DNA of 15,388 nt from an uncultured Lachnospiraceae bacterium (GCA_945643825.1 CALZEZ010000007.1:1-15388), one strand, 5' to 3'. Shown: positions 6,756-13,164, counted from the first letter of the stretch. A program made the numbers and translations. The notes: generated from the sequence alone by a model not told the origin.

Positions 6756-7222
6756 ATGAAAAAAGGTTCAATGACAGAGGGAAAGGTTACCCCATTATTG
6801 ATACAATTTGCCATACCATTAATGCTTGGCGACTTGTTTCAACAGCTCTATATCGCAGTGGACACCGCAATCGTCGGGCAGTTTGCCGGGGATGGCGCGC
6901 TGGCGGCAGTCAGCTCCTGTACTTTTCTGACGCGCATGATGATCGGTCTGTTCGTAGGAATATCGGCTACGGGTTTACGTGCATCATCCGCGCACTGAAT
7001 AAGAGTCGCGCAGCCTCCATCATGTACATCAGCTGTATGTGCTTTGCGAGACAGCTTTGGATCGTTCTGACTAATCGTATGGGTTGGGGCTTAAGCGGGA
7101 TTCTGCTTTCGTATCCGTTTAGCTGGTTATTAACGCTTGCAGTAACGGGTCTGTATATCCTATACTTAGGAAAAGAAAGCAGTAGACATACAAAGAGTTC
7201 CCTGTCAGAGGTGACGGCATGA
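6756..7222 (+). pseudogene. MATE family efflux transporter remnant (large internal deletion plus frameshift)
   Basis: The first 70 or so codons (frame of 6756) read as the N-terminus of a MATE-type multidrug/sodium antiporter: MTEGKVTPLLIQFAIPLML, then QQLYIAVDTAIVGQFAG and IGLFVGIS. This frame then stops at 6996-6998. From about 6965 another frame reads GYGFTCIIRALNKSRAAS and on through a typical MATE C-terminus with two hydrophobic segments, to the TGA at 7220-7222. About 155 residues of a usual roughly 450 remain, so the middle was lost near 6963-6967 and the join is out of frame. The ribosome binding site (AAGGAG) and promoter are intact. Its stop overlaps the start of the ArsR gene (ATGA), so the surviving end may still serve to couple translation. 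Confidence 0.85.
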
Positions 7223-8250
7223 AGGTTGCATTAACTGAAAACACGTATTTTGGATACAGCAGAGAAATTGAATATATAGCGGCACTTGCCGGGATGTTGG
7301 GCGACAATCTGGACGGGCGTACCGCCCGAGAGGTGTATGGTGAAGAGTTCGTGGCACGTTTTCGCAAAAAGCATCGTGAACTGTCCGAAATCATCAATAC
7401 GATGTTTCTCGGTGGTCTGGAGATTCTGGAATGTCTGATGGATTATGATATGGACAAGGCCGGCGTATCGGGTCTTGATCCGGCTTCGTACCGAGCCTAC
7501 ATGGAGGGTCTTTCGAAGGAGAAGTTCGTGCGCCAGTTTTTTGGCTATGGGCTTACTGAGGAGGAAGCTGAGAGAGCCTGCCGGGATGAGGAATTTCTAG
7601 CCGCCTGCATGGATGATAAGAAAATTCTTATGAGCAGCTTTGTGAATCTGAAGAGAATTGTGCACCGCAGAGAGGAATTCTTTGATTTGTATTTTGCCGC
7701 GCTCGAGGATGTAAAGACGCCCGAGCTTGCCGCCCGCCTGGATCAGTTCGAGAAGCTTCTGCCCCGCATGCAGAAGGAGCTTTTCGAGAAGACAAAGCTG
7801 ATGGATTCCGTTTCGCTATGCGAGTGCCTGATGCAAAAGGAATTCTCACAGAAGTATGCGTTTGCGCTGCATGCTTTTATTCCGGTCTGCATGCTGCCAA
7901 GAAATACCGTGACCTATTATGAGAAGCATCAGTATACACTGTATTCCGAGACGCGCATGATCTCGCGTCAGAAGGCTTTGGATGTGCTTAAGGTAGTCTC
8001 CGACGAGACGAGGCTGCGCATCATTGACATTTTAAGTGAAGCAGGAACGGCAAACGGCAAGTATCTGGTGAAAAAGCTGCATGTCTCCCCCTCAACGGTG
8101 TCGCATCATATGGATTTACTGTTAGACTGCGGTATCGTTAAGGAAGAGAAAAACAAAAATGCCAAGGATTATTCGATAAACTATGAGGCAGCGGAGAGCT
8201 TTATTCATGAGCTGGAGGGCATCATCCTGAAAAATAAGGATTATGCTTAG
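7219..8250 (+). CDS. ArsR-type transcriptional regulator with long N-terminal domain
   Basis: A 343-aa protein whose C-terminal 90 residues are an ArsR winged helix: LKVVSDETRLRIIDIL (257-272), then LVKKLHVSPSTVSHHMDLL (283-301) as the recognition helix region, and a wing at about 305-320. Plain ArsR repressors are near 100 aa; here about 245 residues of mainly helical, charged sequence precede the DNA-binding part, probably a ligand or dimer domain I cannot name. No metal-binding Cys pair of the ArsR/SmtB kind is seen in the recognition helix. Start: ATG overlaps the MATE stop and follows GAGGTGA. Its stop overlaps the stop of the convergent hydrolase gene by 4 bases. It probably controls its own operon through the dyads at 6668-6687. 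Confidence 0.85.
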   Translation: MKVALTENTYFGYSREIEYIAALAGMLGDNLDGRTAREVYGEEFVARFRKKHRELSEIINTMFLGGLEILECLMDYDMDKAGVSGLDPASYRAYMEGLSKEKFVRQFFGYGLTEEEAERACRDEEFLAACMDDKKILMSSFVNLKRIVHRREEFFDLYFAALEDVKTPELAARLDQFEKLLPRMQKELFEKTKLMDSVSLCECLMQKEFSQKYAFALHAFIPVCMLPRNTVTYYEKHQYTLYSETRMISRQKALDVLKVVSDETRLRIIDILSEAGTANGKYLVKKLHVSPSTVSHHMDLLLDCGIVKEEKNKNAKDYSINYEAAESFIHELEGIILKNKDYA

Positions 8251-9065
8251 TTCTCCAACGTATGTAGGAAGCTCTCAATAATTGCGTTTATCTCCTCGGG
8301 TTTGTCTGCATTCGCATTGTGTCCCGCATCCTTTATCCAATGTATTTCCAGACCGGTCTGTTCATGCCATCTGCGGTTATATTTTGCAGTAAATCCGGCA
8401 TGATCCTTCTCTCCGCATATGAGCAGAGCCGGACAGGTGATCTCATATTTCAGGTCTTCTTTTATCGCCTGCGCGAGCATAAAAAAGCCCTGTCCTGCCA
8501 GGTGTGCGTAGTACTTGGGATCACTGCTATATTCCAGCATGATCTCTCTCATATTCCGCTGTCCGTACGGCGTGGTTGCAAGTCCCTTTGCCGCGTCGCG
8601 AACCAATGCTTTCCAGGGGTACATCCGATACATGGGCTCTGTTCTCTCTAAAAACCACAGCTCCATGTTTGACATGTAATGTCTCTGGATCGGTGCGGAG
8701 TCAATCGAAATAAAGCCACACAGCGTGTGGGGGAAGTATTCCTCAAAGGCCTGACCGACGTAGCCTCCCATGGACTGACCGATAATAATTGGCTTCCTGA
8801 TTTTCTCCCGGTCGAGTATCTCCTTTAGCCAGGTCGCCTTGTCCTTAAGCGTGAAATCAAAGGAGAATGGTCGCGATTTGGCATGGGCAGGTGCGTCCCA
8901 TACGAAGAGATTCCATTTCCCCTGAAAGTATTCAAGCTGCTTGTCAAACAGTCTGTGATCCGCGGTCAGTCCCGGCAAAAAGACAAGCGTGTACGCTTGC
9001 TCGTCGATACTATCAATCCAGTAGGTGATGCTCCCGCATCGTGTTTCGTATTTTTTTTCCTTCAT
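8247..9065 (-). CDS. Alpha/beta fold hydrolase
   Basis: A 272-aa soluble hydrolase without signal peptide. The nucleophile elbow is GQSMGG with S98. The acid is D221 in ICGEKDHAGFT, and the catalytic histidine is H249 in DAGHNAN. The early LPGLTADHRLF (30-40) supplies the oxyanion region. Residues about 123-200 form the cap. It resembles small esterases or lactonases; no substrate is evident. It overlaps the upstream TetR gene by four bases (ATGA), so the two form one translationally coupled unit, and the enzyme is likely controlled by that repressor. Ribosome binding site AAAGGA lies six bases before the ATG. Confidence 0.88.
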   Translation of the reverse strand: MKEKKYETRCGSITYWIDSIDEQAYTLVFLPGLTADHRLFDKQLEYFQGKWNLFVWDAPAHAKSRPFSFDFTLKDKATWLKEILDREKIRKPIIIGQSMGGYVGQAFEEYFPHTLCGFISIDSAPIQRHYMSNMELWFLERTEPMYRMYPWKALVRDAAKGLATTPYGQRNMREIMLEYSSDPKYYAHLAGQGFFMLAQAIKEDLKYEITCPALLICGEKDHAGFTAKYNRRWHEQTGLEIHWIKDAGHNANADKPEEINAIIESFLHTLEN

Positions 9066-9679
9066 GGCTGGTCCTTTCTGTTATATACCTGCTCCCAGTG
9101 TTCAATCATTCTGCGATATTGGGTTTCAAAGGTGTCAATGTCGCGGTTTCCGGCGCGATACCATTGGTTCATCATGCCCTCCGAAGCAAATAGCACCTCT
9201 GAATATATGCTCTCAAAGGTCACGTCCCCCCGGAGGCTGTCCCGGTTAATCTTTTCTGCTATCGTCTGATATGCGTCATCTGCTCCGCTTTTTACTTTTT
9301 TTCCAATCGCTTCGTGGATTTCCGGTTCGTTCTCATAGTAGGCATTCATGGTAAATAATGACATATAGGGATACTTTCGCATCAGCATGCATTTGGCTGA
9401 CAGACCACGTCGAAGCATCTCAAAGAAGTCATTGGTCTCATAGACCTTGTACTGTTCTTTTGCTTCCTTGGTCAAATCCTGCGCTTTATCCCACAGGAAC
9501 AGGTATAGCGCCAGCTTGTTATGAAAATAGTGGAAAAGAAGTGCCTTGGATATTCCACCTTCTGCCGCTATTTCCGATGTACCAGCCTTCTTATACGAAT
9601 TCCTGGCAAATACCTTGTATGCGGCATTGATAATAAGCAGTTGTTTCTCCTGGGGTAAGCGATAGAATTTTTCGTTCAT
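9062..9679 (-). CDS. TetR/AcrR family transcriptional regulator
   Basis: A 205-aa repressor. The N-terminal helix-turn-helix runs over about residues 14-55: IINAAYKVFARNSYKKAGTS, then EIAAEGGISKALLFHYFHNK with the typical LFHYFxNK end of the recognition helix. The remaining 150 residues are the helical ligand-binding and dimer domain, not assignable to a ligand. GGAGG lies 6 bases before the ATG. A palindrome immediately upstream (9692-9708) is a good candidate for self-binding. The coupled downstream hydrolase is the likely target gene; its substrate or product may be the inducer (inference). Confidence 0.92.
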   Translation of the reverse strand: MNEKFYRLPQEKQLLIINAAYKVFARNSYKKAGTSEIAAEGGISKALLFHYFHNKLALYLFLWDKAQDLTKEAKEQYKVYETNDFFEMLRRGLSAKCMLMRKYPYMSLFTMNAYYENEPEIHEAIGKKVKSGADDAYQTIAEKINRDSLRGDVTFESIYSEVLFASEGMMNQWYRAGNRDIDTFETQYRRMIEHWEQVYNRKDQP

Positions 9680-9691
9680 GATGTGCCTCCG

Positions 9692-9708
9692 TTAACCACT
9701 TCGGTTAA
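9692..9708 (-). promoter_or_regulatory. Palindromic operator upstream of the TetR gene, with a weak promoter
   Basis: TTAACC (9692-9697), 5-base spacer, GGTTAA (9703-9708), directly upstream of the ribosome binding site of the TetR gene. A related GTTGACCG half-site lies at 9724-9731. A possible minus-strand -10, TATGCT at 9718-9713, would put the start point inside the dyad, with a poor -35 (TTCCCC, 9741-9736). The layout suits autorepression. Confidence 0.55.
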
Positions 9709-9805
9709 TGTCAGCATACTACCGTTGACCGATTTGGGGAAGACCCTTTTGTAGTACAATGTAAGATGGCAACGAAAAGCTATAAAATAAGTATAAAATT
9801 ATTGG

Positions 9806-10077
9806 ATTGTATCCAGATGGGGGTTCGGGGGACATAAAGGATACAATGCCATCACCGGAAGATAAGAGATTTGTATCCTATTACCCTGTTTTGAGGCAAT
9901 ATGGTACAAAATCGATTGAAAAACAGCGCGTGACAGCCTGTAGAAGGAAGAACACTGACATAGAACAGATGATTTTGTATCCAGGCGTAGGCATATAGGC
10001 CACCAGGATACAATCAGAGAGGTGGGGCAGTCTGGTTTTGTATCCGAAGCGCCTTTTTAATGGGGCTAGGATACAAA
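9806..10077. repeat. Array of four inverted repeats TTGTATCC...GGATACAA
   Basis: In the gene-free stretch 9680-10188 four similar dyads occur. Arms: 9806-9814/9839-9847, 9870-9878/9903-9910 (right arm lacks one A), 9975-9982/10006-10013, 10037-10045/10069-10077. Arms are 8-9 bp and loops are 23-24 bases of unrelated sequence. Several loops can extend the stem: TATT/AATA and CC/GG in the second, AGC/GCT and CC/GG in the fourth. Half-sites alternate in orientation about every 30-33 bp, with one gap between the second and third dyads. A TTGTA-G-TACAA dyad at 9749-9759 may be related. No convincing ORF covers the region. Function unknown: a structured RNA, a multi-site protein-binding region or a small mobile repeat are all possible. 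Confidence 0.75.
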
Positions 10078-10078
10078 G

Positions 10079-10117
10079 AAAGTATCTCTGGAAACAATTT
10101 CGTCTCTGAGATACTTT
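10079..10117. repeat. Perfect 10-bp inverted repeat with GTATC core (possible terminator of the transporter gene)
   Basis: AAAGTATCTC (10079-10088) pairs perfectly with GAGATACTTT (10108-10117) across 19 bases that contain a further GAAA/TTTC pairing. It starts two bases after the fourth dyad of the array. On the minus strand the stem is followed by CTTTG, so it could also work as a weak terminator for the EamA gene, about 70 bases downstream of its stop. Confidence 0.6.
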
Positions 10118-10141
10118 GCATCGGCAGGTTTGAATATGTTA

Positions 10142-10179
10142 GGTATCTGAGAGCGGTTTTTCGTTAAATAGATACCGCT
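10142..10179. repeat. Two mutually exclusive stems after the EamA gene
   Basis: GGTATCT (10142-10148) pairs with AGATACC (10170-10176). AGCGGT (10152-10157) pairs with ACCGCT (10174-10179). The stems share bases 10174-10176, so only one can form. This is the last dyad with the GTATC/GATAC core. It lies 10 bases beyond the stop codon of the minus-strand transporter gene, so on that RNA it would be the first structure after the message. Confidence 0.5.
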
Positions 10180-10188
10180 TCCAGGAAT

Positions 10189-11049
10189 TTATAGCAAAAG
10201 GACAAGTGTTCCGGCCACTATCATAAGCAGGCCGCCTGCTGCCTTTGCAGTCAGCTTCTCGTGGAATACGACATAGGAGAATGCAATGGTGATCAGGATA
10301 CTCAGCTTGTCGATAGGCACGACGATGCTCGCCGGGCCTGTCTGGAGTGCTCGATAGTAGCAAAGCCAGGAGGCTCCCGTCGCGATTCCCGATAAAATAA
10401 GGAATACCCAGCTTCGTCTGTCAATTGTCCTTATCGTATGCTGCCTGCCGGTCACAAATACCACAATCCATGCCATGACAAGCACGACAATTGTCCGGAT
10501 CGCGGTTCCGAGGTTTGAATTAATGTCCTGAATTCCGACTTTGCCAAGAATCGATGTGAGGCTGGCAAACACGGCGGCTCCCACTGCATAGAAGAACCAT
10601 TTTCCGTTGCCGGTTTCCTTTGTCTGTGTCGGTTTCTTCTGAATCATCAGATAAGTCCCGACACCGATTAGAAGCATGGCGGCAACCTTGATCACCGTGA
10701 AGCCCTCCCTGAGAAAGACAGAGGCAAACAGCATCGTCAGTATTGTGCTGGATTTGTCGATCGGTGTTACTTTATTGATGTCACCGATCTGTAGTGCCTT
10801 AAAATAGCACAGCCAGGAGGCTCCTGTGGCAAGACCGGAGAGGACGAGAAAAAGCAGTACTCTGCCTGTCAGGCTTGAAAGCCCACTCTGCGCCCCTACA
10901 ATAAAGACCATTATCCATGAAAAGATTAAGACAATGATCGTTCTAAGCGCGGTTGCCACGTTGGAATCCGTGTTTTGTATGCCGCACTTTGCCAATATGG
11001 CTGTCAGTCCCGCAAAGAGTGCGGAACCGAATGCAAATGCTATCCACAT
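10189..11049 (-). CDS. EamA/DMT family transporter, tandem duplication of a half-size protein
   Basis: A 286-aa membrane protein of the drug/metabolite transporter superfamily with about ten hydrophobic segments in two EamA domains (about 1-140 and 150-286). The halves are strikingly alike: GLTAILAKCGIQ versus SLTSILGKVGIQ, SGLATGASWLCYFKALQ versus SGIATGASWLCYYRALQ, and PIDKSS versus PIDKLS; roughly half of all aligned positions agree by eye. Single proteins of about 140 aa with this same PIDK signature are known in bacteria, so this looks like a fusion of two copies. The ATG at 11049 follows GAGGAGG; a start 144 bases upstream would add a non-hydrophobic tail with no good site. It lies 77 bases after the C_GCAxxG_C_C gene. 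Substrate unknown. Confidence 0.9.
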   Translation of the reverse strand: MWIAFAFGSALFAGLTAILAKCGIQNTDSNVATALRTIIVLIFSWIMVFIVGAQSGLSSLTGRVLLFLVLSGLATGASWLCYFKALQIGDINKVTPIDKSSTILTMLFASVFLREGFTVIKVAAMLLIGVGTYLMIQKKPTQTKETGNGKWFFYAVGAAVFASLTSILGKVGIQDINSNLGTAIRTIVVLVMAWIVVFVTGRQHTIRTIDRRSWVFLILSGIATGASWLCYYRALQTGPASIVVPIDKLSILITIAFSYVVFHEKLTAKAAGGLLMIVAGTLVLLL

Positions 11050-11126
11050 GTTGAATCCTCCTCGTATTCTGCAAGAATCGCCAAGCATCTGGCGAGCAGA
11101 GAATTTTTCCTCTTTTGTAAAAAAAT

Positions 11127-11573
11127 CTATGATTGTTGTTCTTTTCTGATCTCTTCGAGAATGTCTACTGCATTTGCTACCATTTGTGGACAAAACTCTG
11201 TAAATAAATGATGCTCGCGTATTTTTCTCAAGCCTTCTTCTGTCGTTATGTCATATCCAAGAAGGTCATTGCAGATGTAAGAGCCGCAGACCTCCTTGAA
11301 CCGATTCATCATCTTATCATTTACTTCGTTTGCCCGCTGCCTGCTCGCTAATTCTTTTTCATCCGATTGGCCATATAGTAGTCCAAGAACCAGCAGTGCT
11401 CCCGTGCAGGCTCCGCAGACCTCTCCCTTTCTCATACCGCTTCCAAGGCAGCCTCCAAGCTTCAGTGCCTGCTCCTCTGTCAGTCCGCATTCCTCGGCAT
11501 AGGCGGCAAGTACGGCTTGTGAGCAATGAAACTGTTTGTCAAAATACACTAAGGCTTTCTCTTTCTGTGTCAT
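11127..11573 (-). CDS. C_GCAxxG_C_C family protein (putative redox protein)
   Basis: A 148-aa soluble protein with the cysteine pattern that names the family: C17 in HCSQAVL, C42 in GGCLGSGMRKG, C53 and C56 in VCGACTGALLVLG, C96 and C101 in VCGSYICNDLLG, and C128 in FCPQMV. Such proteins are thought to bind a metal or act in redox chemistry and often sit near transporters or oxidoreductases; the biochemical role is not established. AGGAGC precedes the ATG at 11573. It is followed on the same strand by the EamA transporter and preceded by a small ORF, so the three may form an operon. Confidence 0.9.
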   Translation of the reverse strand: MTQKEKALVYFDKQFHCSQAVLAAYAEECGLTEEQALKLGGCLGSGMRKGEVCGACTGALLVLGLLYGQSDEKELASRQRANEVNDKMMNRFKEVCGSYICNDLLGYDITTEEGLRKIREHHLFTEFCPQMVANAVDILEEIRKEQQS

Positions 11574-11647
11574 ATATGCTCCTAATCAGAATCTGCTTTC
11601 GCACTATGCCTTTCGAACTATCTCGTATGCTCTTTGCGAAAACTCCT

Positions 11648-11752
11648 CTATTCGATGATTACGGTTTTCATGGCCTCAAGCTGCGTTTTGCGGATCTCGT
11701 CCTTAAGTGAGCCGCCCATCGTGATTAAAGCTTCTGTTAATTTATCCACCAT
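11648..11752 (-). CDS. Small ORF of 34 codons upstream of the C_GCAxxG_C_C gene
   Basis: The minus strand reads ATG at 11752 to TAG at 11650-11648. The product begins MVDKLTEALITMGG and ends LEAMKTVIIE, a mix of charged and hydrophobic residues suited to an amphipathic helix. AGGGA lies six bases before the ATG. An earlier in-frame ATG nine codons upstream has no ribosome binding site. A candidate promoter (TTGTTT at 11860-11855, 18 bases, TAAAAT at 11836-11831) overlaps the end of the TIR gene. I do not recognise the peptide. The rest of the stretch 11574-11852 holds no other supported gene. Confidence 0.4.
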   Translation of the reverse strand: MVDKLTEALITMGGSLKDEIRKTQLEAMKTVIIE

Positions 11753-11852
11753 AACTAGTCCCTGTTTTTTTCGCAACATGCGTTTTGTCTTATGTTGTAT
11801 CCTATTTCACTCGCACAAAGGTATTGTGTAATTTTATGTCATTCAAATATAT

Positions 11853-12845
11853 CTAAACAAAATAAGCAACAACGGAAACAATTGAAATGAGAAGCATTAG
11901 GCAATATATGCATAAAAAAATCTTTGGAATACGCTTTTCACTGTCCGTGAAAGATACATACTTTTTTTTGTTAAGTTTATCACTCATTACCGCCCACTCT
12001 GTATCATAAAGACATATTGGCAACTCTCGTTCCAACATACTGATAACTTTCATCTTGGCGGAATTCAGAGCTCCGTATGATTCCAATATCTTAATCCAAG
12101 AGATATCCAGGATAATCCCCATCAAAGTCATAAAAAGCGTGACGAAAATATTGTTAGGGTATTCCACCAATCCCAATATCATTCCATAAGCAGCAACAAG
12201 TGCACTGTTTACTGAAATGTAGAATGAACTTACGCTCTGCCGTCTCGCTACAAGATCCTCGGAAGTTTTTTGATACATTTTGTATTGTTCCATAACTCTT
12301 CCAATTTGATCCTTATCCAGTGGACTATTTCTATATTTGTCATCACTAAAAATATTGTAGAATCCTATATCAAAATTATCTATTCGTTCCCTAATCTGTT
12401 CTAATGATTGTTCTCTTGCTATTCCCTTAGTCTTTCCGGTAAACTTGTCCTTCTCCATAAGAAAATCTGGAAGCTTTATCTCCGGTGATGTTTTGTGAAG
12501 TAAAATAAGTTTCCCATGATCGTGAGCATACTTTATTTCAAAGCCAACGGAATCTTTTTTTTCATATGTATCTTTGCCAACAATCACAAGAACAGCTCTT
12601 GCTCTCTTCAGAAAGCTTTTGGCTTCTTTCTTCCAATTGTTACCAGTAATGCGCACCTCGAAATTATCAGGATTATTTATGTTATTCTTAGCAATAGCAT
12701 ACTTTTCTTTATACTCTTCAGTGCCAAGGAGCAGAGCATTGGTATGACCCTTTTTATCACCTTCCGTATTCACTAAGGTCGGAACCACCTTCTCCAAAAT
12801 ATAATCTGAATCCGTTCCAGAATGAATAATGAATAAGTCAATCAT
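11853..12845 (-). CDS. TIR-like domain fused to a RipA-like membrane domain (putative defence effector)
   Basis: A 330-aa protein in two parts. Residues 1-120 look like the TIR-like fold of the ThsB/DUF1863 type: FIIHSGTDSDY at 5-15, WKKEAKSFLKRARAVLVIVG at 71-90, and SVGFEIKYA at 99-107 with E103 in the place of the catalytic glutamate of NAD-cleaving TIRs. Residues 185-330 resemble the RipA family of octameric membrane proteins: EQYKMYQKTSEDLVARRQ, SSFYISVNSALVA, hydrophobic helices at about 206-227, 231-250 and 306-329, and ISMLERELPICLYDTEW between them. GAGGAG precedes the ATG by about ten bases. The gene is clearly richer in A/T than its neighbours, which suggests transfer. It has its own promoter and no partner gene. 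NAD hydrolysis at the membrane during infection is inference. Confidence 0.75.
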   Translation of the reverse strand: MIDLFIIHSGTDSDYILEKVVPTLVNTEGDKKGHTNALLLGTEEYKEKYAIAKNNINNPDNFEVRITGNNWKKEAKSFLKRARAVLVIVGKDTYEKKDSVGFEIKYAHDHGKLILLHKTSPEIKLPDFLMEKDKFTGKTKGIAREQSLEQIRERIDNFDIGFYNIFSDDKYRNSPLDKDQIGRVMEQYKMYQKTSEDLVARRQSVSSFYISVNSALVAAYGMILGLVEYPNNIFVTLFMTLMGIILDISWIKILESYGALNSAKMKVISMLERELPICLYDTEWAVMSDKLNKKKYVSFTDSEKRIPKIFLCIYCLMLLISIVSVVAYFV

Positions 12846-12902
12846 TGGTAATCTTCTCCTCTGTCATTATTTCACTAAGCTACTTTTACGTCGGCATCTC
12901 AG

Positions 12903-12954
12903 ATACTTGATAATATTTTACAAAAAACTACATATTTCTTGCATTTTCAAGTAT
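12903..12954 (-). promoter_or_regulatory. Inverted repeat around the start point of the TIR gene
   Basis: ATACTTGA (12903-12910) and TCAAGTAT (12947-12954) are perfect 8-bp inverted copies about 44 bp apart. The right copy overlaps the -10 element and the left copy lies in the leader. They could bind a repressor that bends DNA between them. Chance occurrence in A/T-rich DNA cannot be ruled out. Confidence 0.4.
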
Positions 12955-12978
12955 ATCATATCTTTTTTTCGCTTCCAA
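12950..12978 (-). promoter_or_regulatory. Promoter of the TIR-RipA gene
   Basis: Minus strand: TTGGAA (12978-12973), 17-base A-rich spacer, TATACT (12955-12950), four and five of six matches. The predicted start near 12943 leaves a leader of about 100 bases. The region upstream (12979-13020) is A/T-rich and could act as an UP element. Confidence 0.6.
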
Positions 12979-13075
12979 GCAGACTTTTATTATAATAATA
13001 TTACGTTAAATCTAATGAGTCGTTATGCCGAAAACAACCTTTTTCCGTCCCTCTCTCAGATGTTTCTCTTTGAAA

Positions 13076-13114
13076 GGTGTCGACACCCATTGACCTATGG
13101 CATAGAAATATGCC
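13076..13114. repeat. Palindrome GGTGTCGACACC and adjacent GAAA-loop hairpin
   Basis: Bases 13076-13087 are a perfect 12-bp palindrome. Eleven bases on, GGCATA-GAAA-TATGCC (13099-13114) forms a 6-bp stem, 7-8 bp with the flanking T-G and A-T pairs, capped on the plus strand by a GNRA tetraloop and followed by GTTTTA. Both lie between the TIR promoter and the terminator of the operon to the right. Parts of the palindrome (GACACC, GGTGTC) recur in the terminator stem, so they could cross-pair. Nothing else is supported in 12846-13133 beyond the TIR promoter and its repeat. Confidence 0.5.
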
Positions 13115-13133
13115 GTTTTACATATTCTTATGC

Positions 13134-13158
13134 AAAAAAGGACACCCCAGGGGTGTCC
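13134..13158 (-). terminator. Rho-independent terminator of the lipoprotein operon
   Basis: GGACACCCCAGGGGTGTCC (13140-13158) is a near-perfect palindrome giving a 7-8 bp GC-rich stem with a tiny loop. On the minus strand it is followed by TTTTTT (13139-13134). It starts six bases after the lipoprotein stop codon. Confidence 0.92.
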
Positions 13159-13164
13159 ATCCTA

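Noticed and set aside
9807..9998. A 63-codon plus-strand open frame across the repeat array, starting at TTG.
   Set aside because: It begins inside a repeat arm, has no ribosome binding site and its sequence is dictated by the inverted repeats; composition is not coding-like.
9806..10077. Reading the repeats as a small CRISPR array.
   Set aside because: The 8-9 bp units alternate in orientation, are far shorter than CRISPR repeats, have an irregular gap, and no cas gene is in the window.
11050..11193. N-terminal extension of the EamA transporter by 48 residues.
   Set aside because: The added part is charged, overlaps the upstream gene and lacks a ribosome binding site, whereas GAGGAGG precedes the ATG at 11049.
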